From assembly GCF_023242945.1 (NCBI RefSeq), contig NZ_JALKFT010000007.1, positions 124,001 to 188,000 of the forward strand: a stretch of DNA of 64,000 nucleotides, written 5' to 3'. The stretch comes from Frankia umida. Lineage in GTDB: Bacteria; Actinomycetota; Actinomycetes; Frankiales; Frankiaceae. This document shows positions 8,840 through 17,224 of the stretch, in pieces. Made by a program: the position numbers and the translations under genes. Under the pieces are notes generated by a model. It was not told the DNA's origin. It was given only the letters and a program-made list of their open reading frames with translations, and made no database searches. The number at the start of each line of letters is the position of its first letter. Position 1 is the first letter of the stretch.

Positions 8840-9592
8840 TCATCCGGTCCGGCGGACGTTGCGCAGCACCGGCAACGGTGCCGCGGGCAGGGTCATGGTC
8901 GCGGACCTGGTCACCGTCAGGGCGGTCGCCGGCGAGTCCGGCTGGTTGCGCAGCCGGTCGACGACGGCCGAGCGTTCCAGCCGGGTGCCGAGTTCACCGG
9001 CATCACCGAGGGCCTCGATCACGTAGGGCGCGGTGACGGGCAGCAGGCCGACGAGGATGACGTTCGCCGCGGCCCGGATGGCGCTCAGTGCCGTCAGCCG
9101 TACCTGGTTCACGCTGATCGCCTCCGCGCCCGCGATCCACAGCACGTTGACCAGGTCGGCGACGTCATGATCGGTGATACCGACGCCAGCGCCGACGCCG
9201 ACGCCGTCGGGAAGGCGCCCGGAGAGAACGATCCGGACGCCCGGGCCGCGCACCGCGGCCCAGCCCCCGGGCGGGCCGAGCGCGGCGACGTCGGCCGCGG
9301 AGCGGGCCTGCCACTCGGCGGCGCGGCGTTGCCGTGAACGTCCGGCCGCCACCTGACGCTCCAGCGCGCCGACCCGTTCCCGGGTGAGTGTGAGCTCGGC
9401 GGAACGGGCCTGTACCTGGGCGCGCAGGGCCTGCTCGAGTCGCTGCCGGGCCGGTGCCTCGGCGACCCCCCGGCGCACCCCGAGCGTGACCACGCCGGCG
9501 AGCAGCAGCAACGTCGCCATCAGCACCATCGACCGCCCAGGTCGCCCGGCCCGATCCCACACAAGGGGCATTTTGACGGACGGCGGCCGCAT
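8840..9592 (-). CDS. DUF881 membrane protein
   Basis: About 250 residues: a short N-terminus, one membrane helix (SMVLMATLLLLAGVVTLGV), a helical stretch rich in Arg/Glu/Gln (a coiled-coil candidate), and a DUF881 domain. That domain has DVADLVNVLWIAGAEAISVNQ and APYVIEALGDAGEL, matching the domain in the 7276-8373 paralogue. The start is ATG 9592, with ATG 9571 as an alternative; neither has a strong ribosome-binding site. The frame stays open to 9727 but would then overlap the upstream gene. Confidence 0.85.
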   Translation of the reverse strand: MRPPSVKMPLVWDRAGRPGRSMVLMATLLLLAGVVTLGVRRGVAEAPARQRLEQALRAQVQARSAELTLTRERVGALERQVAAGRSRQRRAAEWQARSAADVAALGPPGGWAAVRGPGVRIVLSGRLPDGVGVGAGVGITDHDVADLVNVLWIAGAEAISVNQVRLTALSAIRAAANVILVGLLPVTAPYVIEALGDAGELGTRLERSAVVDRLRNQPDSPATALTVTRSATMTLPAAPLPVLRNVRRTG

Positions 9593-9632
9593 TACTGCCG
9601 AACGTGGTGCCGCGCGCCGCGGTGGGGGGCGC

Positions 9633-12134
9633 TCAGCGGGACTCGACGACGTCGGCCCAGTGGCGCAGCAGGGTGTGGGCCTCGGTGAGGTCGGCACCCT
9701 CTGCCCACAGATGCGTGACGGCCTCACTGGGGTCGGGCAGGACGAGAATCCACGAACCGTCGGCGCCCACCACGCGCACGCCGTCGGTGGTGTCCAGCGT
9801 GAAGCCGGCGTCCACGTCGACGGATTCGACGACGCGGCGCATCACGGTGCCCTTGACCGCCCAGGGGGTGGGCACCGAGCGGCGCAGGATGGCGACCGAG
9901 GGTATCCGGGCGTCGATCACGGACAGGGTCAGTCGGGTCCGCGAGACCAGGGCCAGCAGCTTGACGAAGGCGGCGAGGCCGTCGATGGCCGGGCCGAACT
10001 CGGGGACGACGAAGCCGCCACGTCCGTCCGCGGCGAAGACGACCCCGTCCTGCCGGGCGACCTGGGACAGCGCCGGCGCGGACGTGGGGGTGCGCCGCAC
10101 GCTCAGGCCGTGGAACCGGGTGACCTGGTCGGCGACCCGAGTGGTGGTGACGGGCAGGGCGACGGCGGCGCCGCGGCTCTCGGCGGCGACCAGGTCGAGG
10201 AAGACCAGCAGCGCGCGGTCGTCGTCGATGAGGTCGCCACGCTCGTCGACGATCGCGAGACGTTCACCGGTGTGGTCGAAGCGCACCCCGAAGGCGGCGC
10301 CGGAGCTCGCGACCAGCGCGCCGAGACGGTCGGTGGCGCGCAGGTCGTCGGTGGCGTCGTAGGCGGGTATGGTCTCGTCGACCCGGCCGTTGACGGTGAG
10401 GACGTCCACGCCGAGCCGGCCGAGCAGGGTCGGCAGCACCAGCGAGGCCGCTCCCCCCGAGGGGTCCACCACGATCTTGAGTGCGGCGTCCGTGACGCCC
10501 GTGGTGTCCACCCGGTCGAGCAGGTCCTGGATGTAGAGGTCGAGGGTGCGCGCGGGAAAGCGCAGGTCGCCGATCTCGCCGGGGAAGGCCCGGCGGAACT
10601 CCTGGCGGGAGAACACCCGGTCGAGCTTGCGCTGGGCGGCCGGGGAGAGATCGTCCCCCTCCGCGTCCAGGAAGAGGATGTCGATGCGTTCCGGATCTCC
10701 GGGGGTGGTGCGCACCATGATGCCGCCGGCCGCGTTCGACGAGCGGACGTCGAAGCGGGCCACTGGCATCGGCGCGACCTCGAGGTCGCGGATGTTGATC
10801 GCCCCGGTGGTCAGCGCGCTGATCACGGCGCGTTTGAGGGCGCGGGCGGCGCGGGAGCCGTCCCGGGCGGTGGTGACCGTGGCGCCCTTCTTCAGGGTGG
10901 TGGCGTAGGCCGCCGAGAGCCGGACCACCAGCTCCGGGGTGATCTCGGCGTTGATCAGGCCGGAGACGCCGCGCGGGCCGAACAGGGTGCGCTGCCCGCG
11001 CGACTCCCAGATCACCGAGGTGTTGACGACCGCGCCGGCCTCGATCGTCTTGAACGGGTAGACCTTCACGTCGTGGGAGACGAAGGCCTCCTCCCGCACG
11101 ACGCACTCGTCGCCGATGACCGCGCCCTCCTCGATCCGCGCCGCGCGCAGCACGTCGGTGCTGCGCCCGATCACGCAGCCCCGCAGGTTGGCCTGCGGGC
11201 CGATGAGGGCGTTGTCCTGGACGATCGCGCGGTGCAGGAAGGCGCCGGACTTCACCAGCACGTTGCTGCCGAGCACGGAGTACTCGCGCAGTTCGGCTCC
11301 GGCCTCGACCTTGCTGTAGTCCCCGACGACGAGGGGACCCTTGAGGACCGCGTCCGGATGCACCTCGGCGTCCTCACCGATCCACACCCCGGGTGACACC
11401 TCGAAGCCGCCGATGTCGACCTCCACCTTGCGGCCCAGCACGTCGGCCTGGGCCCGCAGGAAGCTCGCGATGGTGCCGACATCCTCCCAGTAGCCCTTGG
11501 CCACATAGCCGTAGACGGGTGCGCCGGCCTTGACCAGGCGGGGAAACACATCCCCGGACCAGTCCACCGCCTCACCGGGTGGCACGTGCGCCAGCACCTC
11601 CGGCTCCATCACGTAGATGCCGGTGTTGACGGTGTCGGAGAAGACCTGGCCCCAGGTCGGCTTCTCCAGGAAGCGCAGGATGCGGCCGTCCTCGCCGGTG
11701 ATGACGATGCCGAACTCCAACGGGTCGGGCACCGACGTGAGCGCCACCGTGACCAGTGCGCCGACCCTGCGGTGGTAGGCGACGAGCTCGGTCAGGTCGA
11801 TGTCGGTCAGCGCGTCGCCGCTGATGACCAGGAACGCCTCGTCGCGCAGCGCGTCCTCGGCGTTCTTCACACTGCCGGCGGTGCCCAGCGGAGTCGTCTC
11901 GGTGGCGTACGACAGGTGCATGCCCAGCTCGTCACCGGCACCGAAGTAGGTGCGGATCATCGAGGCGAGGAACTGCACCGTCACGACCGTCTCGTCGAAA
12001 CCGTGCCGCTTGAGCAACCGCAGCACATGCTCCATGATCGGCCGGTTGACCACGGGCAGCAGTGGCTTGGGCAGGTTGGCGGTCAACGGTCGCAGCCGGG
12101 TGCCCTCGCCGCCCGCCATGACGACCGCTCTCAC
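9633..12134 (-). CDS. GDP-mannose pyrophosphorylase-like protein fused to a phosphomannomutase-like domain
   Basis: An 833-residue fusion. Residues 1-235 are a nucleotidyltransferase with the signature VMAGGEGTRLRPLT and Lys in PKPLLP. Residues 250-380 are a left-handed beta-helix of hexapeptide repeats (VVGDYSKVEAGAEL). From about residue 385 to the end it resembles a phosphomannomutase. The expected mutase active-site Ser-His-Asn loop is replaced by GIMVRTTPGDP, and the metal loop reads FDHTGERL, so mutase activity is doubtful. The start GTG 12134 overlaps the upstream stop as GTGA, indicating translational coupling to the phosphatidyltransferase gene. Confidence 0.85.
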   Translation of the reverse strand: MRAVVMAGGEGTRLRPLTANLPKPLLPVVNRPIMEHVLRLLKRHGFDETVVTVQFLASMIRTYFGAGDELGMHLSYATETTPLGTAGSVKNAEDALRDEAFLVISGDALTDIDLTELVAYHRRVGALVTVALTSVPDPLEFGIVITGEDGRILRFLEKPTWGQVFSDTVNTGIYVMEPEVLAHVPPGEAVDWSGDVFPRLVKAGAPVYGYVAKGYWEDVGTIASFLRAQADVLGRKVEVDIGGFEVSPGVWIGEDAEVHPDAVLKGPLVVGDYSKVEAGAELREYSVLGSNVLVKSGAFLHRAIVQDNALIGPQANLRGCVIGRSTDVLRAARIEEGAVIGDECVVREEAFVSHDVKVYPFKTIEAGAVVNTSVIWESRGQRTLFGPRGVSGLINAEITPELVVRLSAAYATTLKKGATVTTARDGSRAARALKRAVISALTTGAINIRDLEVAPMPVARFDVRSSNAAGGIMVRTTPGDPERIDILFLDAEGDDLSPAAQRKLDRVFSRQEFRRAFPGEIGDLRFPARTLDLYIQDLLDRVDTTGVTDAALKIVVDPSGGAASLVLPTLLGRLGVDVLTVNGRVDETIPAYDATDDLRATDRLGALVASSGAAFGVRFDHTGERLAIVDERGDLIDDDRALLVFLDLVAAESRGAAVALPVTTTRVADQVTRFHGLSVRRTPTSAPALSQVARQDGVVFAADGRGGFVVPEFGPAIDGLAAFVKLLALVSRTRLTLSVIDARIPSVAILRRSVPTPWAVKGTVMRRVVESVDVDAGFTLDTTDGVRVVGADGSWILVLPDPSEAVTHLWAEGADLTEAHTLLRHWADVVESR

Positions 12135-12859
12135 CGATGACCTCCCGCTCCGGCCGCCCCCGCCGTCGCGGAGCTGCCCGCTGATCCGCCGCCGCGGCCA
12201 CGATGTGCTCGGACCAGCCGCGCCGCCTGAAGGAAATAGAGCGCGCCGGACCACCAGTACAGAGCGATACCCCAGATCGCGAACGCCCATCCGACCGGAC
12301 GGGCGGCCGTCGCGAGCCAGGAGTCCCCGGCCGAGAGCAGCAGCAGCGGGAAGGCGTAGAGCAGGTTGAACGTCGCCGCCTTGCCCAGGTAGTGCACGGG
12401 CAGGGCCACCCCCACCCCGATCCGGCGCAGCAGCGGCGGCAGGGCGAGCAGGGCGACGTCCCGGGCCAGCAGCGCGACGGCGAACCACAGCGGGACGATG
12501 TCGCGCACGGTCAGCGCGACGATGGTGGACAGGATGTACAGCCGGTCGGCCAGCGGGTCGAGCAGGGCGCCGAGCCGGCTGGCCTGGTCGAGCACGCGGG
12601 CGAGCTTGCCGTCGAGGTAGTCGCTGACACCGGCGAAGGCCAGCACGCCGAAGGCAGCACCGTCCGCCTCCGGGCCGAGGACCAGCCACAGGAACAGTGG
12701 CACGCCCAGCAGGCGCAACGCCGACAGCGCGTTCGGAATCGTCCAGATCCGGTCCGGCGACGGCGCCCCGCCCGGCGGCGCTGTTCGGTCTGGTGGTGCT
12801 GTTCGGTCTGGTGGTGCTGTCCCGGCCGGCGGCGCCTCGGTTGGCACGGCGTCCTTCAT
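12131..12859 (-). CDS. CDP-alcohol phosphatidyltransferase, possibly eukaryotic-type cardiolipin synthase
   Basis: A 242-residue integral membrane enzyme. The complete CDP-alcohol motif is present at about residues 80-105: DYLDGKLAR, eight residues, G, three residues, D, three residues, D. The N-terminal 35 residues are a Pro-rich tail with PPDRTA duplicated. Several hydrophobic helices follow. The order (next to a mannose-1-phosphate guanylyltransferase-like gene and DUF881 genes) matches the Streptomyces cardiolipin synthase SCO1389 region, so cardiolipin synthesis is my preferred role; phosphatidylglycerophosphate or phosphatidylinositol-phosphate synthase are alternatives. ATG 12859 follows GGAGGAGG. 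Confidence 0.85.
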   Translation of the reverse strand: MKDAVPTEAPPAGTAPPDRTAPPDRTAPPGGAPSPDRIWTIPNALSALRLLGVPLFLWLVLGPEADGAAFGVLAFAGVSDYLDGKLARVLDQASRLGALLDPLADRLYILSTIVALTVRDIVPLWFAVALLARDVALLALPPLLRRIGVGVALPVHYLGKAATFNLLYAFPLLLLSAGDSWLATAARPVGWAFAIWGIALYWWSGALYFLQAARLVRAHRGRGGGSAGSSATAGAAGAGGHR

Positions 12860-12963
12860 GCGACGTCCTCCTCCACCGGGCGCCCCAGCGGTCTGATCGA
12901 CCGCTCGGCGCTGTCCCTACGACCCGGCGGGCCGGACAGTGCTGACGCTAGCGGATACAGCCG

Positions 12964-14058
12964 TCAGTGGATGCGGCCGACCTTGTAGGTCGAGCTGTAG
13001 ATCGGACGCAACGACACCACACCGCCGGTCTGCGGAGCGGCCCACATGTACCCGTTACCGGCGTAGATGCCCACATGGTAGATGTTGCCGGGCGTCCCGT
13101 AGAAGATGAGGTCACCGGGCTGCTTGCCCGACTGCGGCACCTTGGTGGAGACGTTGTACTGCCCCTGGGCGGTGCGCGGCAGGGAGCGGCCGAGCTGCTT
13201 GAACACATACTGGACGAGCCCGGAGCAGTCGAACGAGTACGGGCCCTCCGCGCCCCACACGTACGGCTTGCCCTTGTTCAGCGAGGCCAGGTAGACGGCT
13301 TTCTCCCCGATCGAGCTGCCGGGGATCACCGTCGGGATGGCCTGCGAGATGACCGAGCCGTCGACACCGACCCGGCCGACCCCCGTGCCGGTTCGGGTGG
13401 GGCTGGCGATCGTCACGGTGGCGGCGCCGGCCAGGGAGGGCCGCAGCGCGCTCGAACCATCGAAGACCGCGGTGATCGTGGTGGTGGACAGCAGCCGCGC
13501 GGTGATCTGCGCGTTGCCGCTGGCATCGGTGTGCAAGCGGGTGGACGTCTGCCACTGCGGCCCGTTGACCACGACGATGCGGATGTCCTGGCCGGCCAGC
13601 GGCGCACCCGTGTCGGCCTCGGTGGCGCGCACGGTCAGCACCACCGGGGTGTTCGGGGCGACGGTCGTCCTGTCCGCGGTGATCGAGACGTTGGTGAAGA
13701 CCGGGTCGTGATCGGCGATCGCGGTGGCCAGCGGTGCGAGGGAACGGGCGGCCGTCAGGTCACCGGAGGCGCTCTGGGTGGACGTCATGGACGCCTCGCG
13801 CAGCAGCGAGTTCGCCTCCAGGGAGGAGGAGCCGTCCGTGCCGGCGGGGACGGTCGCCGCGAAGGCCGCCGTCGACGCGGCGATCGTGCCGGTGGTGAAG
13901 GCCGCGATGGTCACCGCCCGGCGCGGCGGGGCGGAGCTACGACGCCGCGACGTGCCGGAGGCGGTCGCGGCGGAAGCACGGGGGACCGCGGGGCGCTGGC
14001 GACCGCGGACGAGCTGCTCCCAGTCGTCCGGCAGCCAGGCCATAGCACGACGTGGCAA
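12964..14058 (-). CDS. Secreted NlpC/P60 peptidoglycan hydrolase under a c-di-AMP leader
   Basis: About 364 residues. A basic start and hydrophobic segment (VTIAAFTTGTIAASTAAFA) form a signal peptide. An Ig-like or bacterial-invasin-type module lies mid-protein (VSITADRTTVAPNTPVVLTV). The C-terminal 130 residues are an NlpC/P60 domain, with the catalytic Cys in YSFDCSGLVQYVF and His in IYHVGIYAG. Such enzymes cut D-iGlu-mDap bonds in peptidoglycan. I chose TTG 14058 because GGAAGGA (14065-14071) is six bases away; ATG 14043 would be 21 bases from it. Confidence 0.88.
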   Translation of the reverse strand: MPRRAMAWLPDDWEQLVRGRQRPAVPRASAATASGTSRRRSSAPPRRAVTIAAFTTGTIAASTAAFAATVPAGTDGSSSLEANSLLREASMTSTQSASGDLTAARSLAPLATAIADHDPVFTNVSITADRTTVAPNTPVVLTVRATEADTGAPLAGQDIRIVVVNGPQWQTSTRLHTDASGNAQITARLLSTTTITAVFDGSSALRPSLAGAATVTIASPTRTGTGVGRVGVDGSVISQAIPTVIPGSSIGEKAVYLASLNKGKPYVWGAEGPYSFDCSGLVQYVFKQLGRSLPRTAQGQYNVSTKVPQSGKQPGDLIFYGTPGNIYHVGIYAGNGYMWAAPQTGGVVSLRPIYSSTYKVGRIH

Positions 14059-14064
14059 AACGCG

Positions 14065-14071
14065 TCCTTCC
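14065..14071 (-). promoter_or_regulatory. Ribosome-binding site deciding the TTG start
   Basis: GGAAGGA on the minus strand, six bases before TTG 14058. It directly follows the 3' end of the riboswitch, as in other ydaO leaders of cell-wall hydrolase genes. Confidence 0.6.
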
Positions 14072-14074
14072 CGT

Positions 14075-14240
14075 GCGCTGGCGAGGTGAGACGCCGGAAG
14101 CGGGCCGGGGTGCCCGATCACCGACGGACCCGGTCAGTACCGAGGCAGACCACGCGCTGACGAGCGACGGTGGTGCTCCCCCGGGACCGTGGGTCCCCAC
14201 GCCTGCCCCGGCAAACTCGGAGGGGTCGCCGAACCGGGGG
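14075..14240 (-). ncRNA. ydaO/yuaA-type c-di-AMP riboswitch
   Basis: Read on the minus strand, the leader contains the family blocks CCGAGTTTGCCGGGGCAGG and GGGGACCCACGG. It ends with TCTCACCTCGCCAGCG shortly before the ribosome-binding site. GGCGA (14226-14230) can pair with TCGCC (14080-14084) as the closing helix. In actinomycetes this riboswitch class controls resuscitation factors and NlpC/P60 hydrolases, with c-di-AMP turning expression off. The block order and location match; the middle of the aptamer is less certain, and no covariance search could be run. Confidence 0.75.
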
Positions 14241-14856
14241 CAGGACTAGGCGCATCGGTTCGACGGGTATCGCAGTTGGCTTGCGGGTGCCCACACTTCG
14301 CCTGCGGCGCATCACTTCTGAAGACCCAAACGAAAGTGCTGCTGACGACGATAGTGGACATACCGCTATTGCCGGCAACCACCCCGAGCCCAACGCTTGG
14401 ACACCCGCAACCGATACCCCCGTCCGCCAGCAAGCCGCGCACTCTCGATCACCATCCGTCAGTACCGGCGAGCGCCCGCTGTGTCGCGGGAAACATCCGG
14501 GTTCCCTGCGCACCCGCTCCCTGACGTGGCGTCGCGGGCTACCCGTTCGATCATGACCGTCCGCGTGCGTCCGGCTGTGCGAACCCACCCCGACCACATC
14601 CGGCACCCCCAGCCGGACGCACCCACCCCGACCGGCCGCTGTTCGCACCCGATCCCGGGACCCGCCCGGCCCTGCGGGGTGCCGTCCGGCCCGTCGCCGT
14701 CCACGATGGTGGTGGCGTTCCGGGGGGTGGACCTTGGTGTCGTCGCCGTAGCCAGACGAGCATCAGTCGAGGTCGCGGGCATCCGCGGCCACCGCCGACC
14801 GCCAGCGTGACCGCGCGGCGACCATCCGCGTTCGCGGCGTCGCGCAGGATGGACCG
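14241..14856. other. Intergenic region upstream of the riboswitch
   Basis: About 615 bases. The promoter of the NlpC/P60 transcript should lie at its left end. The rest shows only GC-driven open frames without ribosome-binding sites. Base composition around 14300-14360 is less GC-rich than the neighbours, as expected for a promoter. Confidence 0.4.
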
Positions 14857-15114
14857 ATGAGGTCCGACCCCCTGATGACCGTGACCGAGGTGGCCAATCA
14901 CCTGCGTCTGACCGCGTCGTCATGGCGCGAGCAGGTCGCCGCGGGCACCGCCCCGCCCCCTGACGACCCGGACACGGCCACCGACAAGCCCGAGTTCCGA
15001 CGCCGCCCCCGCTGGCACCGATCCACGCTGGACACCTGGAACGAACAACGCCGCATCGAGCGCCGCGCCGCCCGCGAGGCCCAGGCCGCCCAGTCCACTC
15101 AGACCGGCGGATAG
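14857..15114 (+). CDS. Excisionase-like small helix-turn-helix protein
   Basis: An 85-residue protein. TVTEVANHLRLTASSWREQV is a MerR/AlpA-type helix-turn-helix, as in phage and integrative-element excisionases, although the second helix is atypical. A Pro/Asp-rich spacer, RRRPRWHRSTLDTWNEQR (wing and recognition part of such proteins) and an Arg/Ala-rich tail follow. ATG 14875 is an alternative start. It lies 130 bases from the 3' end of tRNA-Pro, where integrative elements insert, but no integrase or attachment duplication is in the window. It may be a remnant of such an element. Confidence 0.65.
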   Translation: MRSDPLMTVTEVANHLRLTASSWREQVAAGTAPPPDDPDTATDKPEFRRRPRWHRSTLDTWNEQRRIERRAAREAQAAQSTQTGG

Positions 15115-15197
15115 CCCGGACCCGGCGAATTTCGGGCGGGGCCCGGCGATGCCCATGGCTGCCGTGATCCACACGGGTGCCGATGGAGCATCCAGCA

Positions 15198-15240
15198 AAT
15201 GCGAACGCCCCCTCCGCCACGTTCGGCCGAGAGGGCATTT
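15198..15240 (-). terminator. Terminator-like hairpin after tRNA-Pro
   Basis: Minus-strand AAATGC (15235-15240) pairs with GCATTT (15198-15203). An inner near-perfect stem pairs 15229-15236 with 15207-15214. It starts seven bases past the tRNA 3' end. Confidence 0.5.
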
Positions 15241-15246
15241 CCCCTG

Positions 15247-15320
15247 TCGGGACGACAGGATTTGAACCTGCGACCCCCAGACCCCCAGTCTGGTGCGCTA
15301 CCAAGCTGCGCCACGTCCCG
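15247..15320 (-). tRNA. tRNA-Pro (anticodon GGG)
   Basis: All arms form. The acceptor is CGGGACG/CGTCCCG with discriminator A, and the D arm is GCGC...GCGC. The anticodon stem is CCAGA/TCTGG with loop CTGGGGG (anticodon GGG). The T arm is GCAGG-TTCAAAT-CCTGT. The terminal CCA is not encoded (the next bases read ACAGG). Confidence 0.95.
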
Positions 15321-15548
15321 TACGCGAGCAACACTACCGTATCCGCGCGCCGAACAGTGACCGGGGGTCGCGTCGAGCACCGACGCGACCCCCGACCCTC
15401 GTGCGCGGCCCCGCGTGGGACCAGGCCGAGGCCATCACCCACAAGGAAGTCCGTGCGGTGCGTCAGCCGCCGGTGGAGCACGGCGCAGGGCCGTTCGGGA
15501 GGTGCGGCTGACGACCGCGGACTTTGACTACCGCAGGGAGAGCGAACC

Positions 15549-16103
15549 TCAGCTGGCGCCCTGGGTACGACGACGCGCCACCCCGGCACCGATCAGCAGG
15601 GCACCGATGGTGGCCCCGGCGACCGGAAGCAGCGGTGAGGACGCACCACGGTCGGCCATGCCACCGCCACCGGCGGGCACACCGCCGCCGCCGGCGACGC
15701 CACCAACACCGACACCGACACCGACGACGCCGACACCGACACCGGCCGGGCAGTCCTTGTCCTTGTCCTTGTCATCCCAGTTGAACCAGTCTTCGTCCTT
15801 GTCACCGTCCTTGTCGCCGTCCTTGACCTTGTCCTCGTCAAGGCCCTTGCCCTCGTCGCCCTTGTTGAGCTCGTCGGCCTCGGCCTTCTTCTCCGGGGCG
15901 TCCTTGTCGCCGTCCTTGTCGCCGTCCTTGTCCTTGTCGCCAAAGATGTCCCAGTCGTCCTTCTGGTCCTTGTCGTTACCGCAGACGGGCTTCTTGTCGT
16001 CGAATGCGTGGGCCGCGGACGTGCCGACTGCCACGGTGAAGGTTGCGGTGGCGATGCCGGAGATCGCGAGCGCGGCGGCGCGGCGACCCATACCCTTCGT
16101 CAT
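15549..16103 (-). CDS. Secreted Asp/Lys-repeat protein with LPVAG sorting signal
   Basis: A 184-residue protein. It has a signal peptide (AAALAISGIATATFTVAVG, cleavage near AHA), then about 90 residues of Asp/Lys-rich repeats (DKDKDGDKDGDKD) that could bind calcium. A Val/Gly-rich flexible stretch follows. The C-terminus has LPVAG, a hydrophobic span (ATIGALLIGAGVA) and RRRTQ, the layout of a sortase sorting signal. The start ATG 16103 has GAGGGG upstream. It is divergent from the sortase gene 309 bases away, so it is the likely substrate. The function of the mature protein is unknown. Confidence 0.8.
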   Translation of the reverse strand: MTKGMGRRAAALAISGIATATFTVAVGTSAAHAFDDKKPVCGNDKDQKDDWDIFGDKDKDGDKDGDKDAPEKKAEADELNKGDEGKGLDEDKVKDGDKDGDKDEDWFNWDDKDKDKDCPAGVGVGVVGVGVGVGGVAGGGGVPAGGGGMADRGASSPLLPVAGATIGALLIGAGVARRRTQGAS

Positions 16104-16412
16104 CTGGTCCCCTCTCTCACTGACGGTGATCTATGCATCACTGCGAGTGACACCATAGCGACCGGCTGTGAGCATCCGCGCCAAGCGCGCAGGGCGTGGT
16201 GCGGCCCGCCGCGACAGTCGACGTGGGATCAAGCGTGCGTTCGCGTCAGCGAAAGCCGGATTCGATCCGGTTCGCCCCCGACCAGGTCGGCCCACCAGGC
16301 ACATCCGCGTCATGGTCACCCATTGTTGCCTCCCCACTCGCTAGAGTGACGCTCAGTCAGGGGCGATACACGGCGCGATTCCTGCCGTCCCGACGAGGAC
16401 AGGGGGTGCGAG
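16104..16412. other. Divergent promoter region, sortase and substrate
   Basis: This 309-base region serves both divergent genes. It is less GC-rich near 16130-16150 and 16310-16350. I found no clear operator palindrome. Confidence 0.35.
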
Positions 16413-17171
16413 ATGACCGAGCGAGCCAGGTGGCGACAGCTGCCGCCATGGCGCAGGCTGTCGGCGTGGCACGGAGTGCTACTGGTCGGCGTCATGTTGA
16501 TCCTGGTCAGCGGATTTCGGCTGGCGGAACCGGCATTCGACGCCGTCCGCGGCGGTTCCGGGGCGGACGCGGCGAACGAGCTGCCGCCGATCCCCGCACC
16601 GCCCCCGTCACCCCCACCGGCGCCGACCGGGACGGCCACCTCGCCCGCCCCCACCCGGCCCGCGGTGGTGATCAGCGATCCGGCCCGGCTGCGTATCCCC
16701 CGGCTGAGCGTCGACGCACCGGTCGTCCATCTCGGCCTCGCCGCGGACGGCACCATCGCCGTGCCCACCTCGTGGGGGGACGTGGGCTGGTACGACCGGG
16801 GACCCGCACCCGGCGGCATCGGCCCGTCGGTCCTGGTCGGCCACTACGACTCGACGTCGGGACCGGCGGTGTTCTACCGGCTCAACCAGCTTGTCCCCGG
16901 AGACAAGGTGGTGGTCGTGGGAGCGTCCGGTCTCAGCCAGACCTTCCTGGTCGACCGCTCCGAGGAGGCCACCAAGTCGACGTTCCCGACCGAACGCGTC
17001 TACGGCCCGGTGACCCGCCCCGAGCTACGACTGATCACCTGCGGTGGGGCGTTCGACTTCCAGACCCGGCACTACCTGAGCAACCTGATCGTCTACGCCC
17101 ACGCCGACACCACCCTGCCAGCGCCCAGCCCGACCACGAGCGCCGCGGCGGCGACGTCCTCCCCGGGATAG
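16413..17171 (+). CDS. Class E/F-type sortase
   Basis: A 252-residue transpeptidase. An N-terminal membrane anchor (VLLVGVMLILVSGF) is followed by a Pro-rich linker to about residue 85 and a sortase barrel. The His is in LVGHYDST, the Cys in LRLITCGGAFD, and the Arg in TRHYLSN. It should attach secreted proteins to the cell wall on the outer face of the membrane. Its only evident partner is the LPVAG-ending protein encoded divergently next to it. The short extra C-terminal Ser/Thr/Pro tail is of unknown use. The start is ATG 16413 with CAGGGGG upstream. Confidence 0.88.
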   Translation: MTERARWRQLPPWRRLSAWHGVLLVGVMLILVSGFRLAEPAFDAVRGGSGADAANELPPIPAPPPSPPPAPTGTATSPAPTRPAVVISDPARLRIPRLSVDAPVVHLGLAADGTIAVPTSWGDVGWYDRGPAPGGIGPSVLVGHYDSTSGPAVFYRLNQLVPGDKVVVVGASGLSQTFLVDRSEEATKSTFPTERVYGPVTRPELRLITCGGAFDFQTRHYLSNLIVYAHADTTLPAPSPTTSAAAATSSPG

Positions 17172-17178
17172 CGCGACG

Positions 17179-17217
17179 GCCCGTGGCGAGAGGCGCGAAG
17201 GACACCTCGCCACGGGC
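17179..17217. terminator. Bidirectional terminator between sortase and der
   Basis: A perfect 12-bp inverted repeat, GCCCGTGGCGAG (17179-17190) against 17206-17217. It lies between two genes that converge, ending at 17171 and 17225. Confidence 0.7.
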
Positions 17218-17224
17218 CTGTGGC

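Noticed and set aside
14459..15589. Minus-strand frame of 376 codons
   Set aside because: It runs through the tRNA-Pro gene and its terminator and encodes Arg-rich noise.
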